Shown here piece after piece: positions 12,731 through 12,763 of a stretch of DNA of 12,763 bases; within the stretch, counting starts at the first letter, position 1; every line of letters starts with the position of its first letter. Made by a program: the position numbers and the translations under genes. Source of the stretch: Candidatus Parcubacteria bacterium (lineage in GTDB: Bacteria > Patescibacteriota > Minisyncoccia > Minisyncoccales > Minisyncoccaceae); assembly GCA_017992335.1 (NCBI GenBank), contig JAGOOU010000004.1, forward strand, positions 12,101-24,863, read 5' to 3'. The notes beneath the pieces were generated by a model, which saw only the letters and a list, made by a program, of their open reading frames with translations, was not told where the DNA came from and made no database searches.

Positions 12731-12763
12731 TTCACAACCAATCGTTATCTTTCTAGGCAAGTC
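12720..12763 (+). CDS. adk: Adenylate kinase, N-terminal fragment (cut by window end)
   Basis: Fourteen codons are visible: MILNSQPIVIFLGK, then the first two bases of a codon. The beta strand IVIFLGK leading to a glycine-rich loop matches the N-terminus of adenylate kinase (IxxxGxPGxGKGT), and adk directly after secY is the common order. The P-loop itself lies outside the window, so another P-loop kinase is possible. The ATG lies inside secY in another frame, giving an 11-base overlap. Confidence 0.65.
   Translation, partial: MILNSQPIVIFLGK

Noticed and set aside
1..12763. Recoded TGA (genetic code 25) as in Gracilibacteria
   Set aside because: All conserved proteins read full length without internal TGA, and TGA ends rplC, rplV and rplN at the expected places.
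1..12763. CRISPR array, tRNA, mobile element or defence system
   Set aside because: No spaced direct repeats, tRNA-like folds, transposase motifs or terminal repeats were seen; nearly all bases are filled by conserved translation genes.

Overview
This window is a dense, one-strand run of translation genes: the end of a str-type segment (fusA, tuf) joined directly to the S10-spc ribosomal protein cluster, continuing into secY and the first codons of a probable adk. All 25 genes are on the + strand. No stretch longer than about 125 bases lacks a gene. I see no tRNA, rRNA, CRISPR array, insertion sequence or sign of recent transfer.

Organism: the sequence is very AT-rich. Arginine is mostly AGA, glycine mostly GGA, and lysine is abundant. 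There is no rpmD (L30) between rpsE and rplO. L15 carries an RVGRGGKKGTYSG-type N-terminus and S14 is the short zinc-binding form. Spacers are mostly 0 to 11 bases and start codons lack Shine-Dalgarno sequences. Loss of L30 is an established property of the Candidate Phyla Radiation (Patescibacteria), so a CPR bacterium, perhaps Parcubacteria-like, is the best inference. TGA is used as a stop (rplC, rplV, rplN), which argues against the recoded Gracilibacteria/Absconditabacteria.

Layout: 1-1431 fusA (N-terminus outside the window); 1433-1636 a 67-residue protein with a Phd/YefM-like segment; 1637-1758 a gap with a promoter and a 5'-leader hairpin; 1759-2952 tuf; 2963-3310 rpsJ; 3311-3398 a second gap with a candidate promoter and a terminator/antiterminator-like RNA; 3399-11479 rplC, rplD, rplW, rplB, rpsS, rplV, rpsC, rplP, rpmC, rpsQ, rplN, rplX, rplE, rpsZ, rpsH, rplF, rplR, rpsE, rplO; 11486-12730 secY; 12720 to the end, the start of adk.

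How it works together: EF-Tu and EF-G drive elongation, the r-proteins build both subunits, and SecY makes the membrane channel for exported nascent chains. The gene content is ordinary. The interesting parts are the two non-coding gaps, the small gene beside fusA, the uniform 1-base stop-start junctions, and lineage-type changes in several r-proteins (L2, L4, S3, L16, S5).
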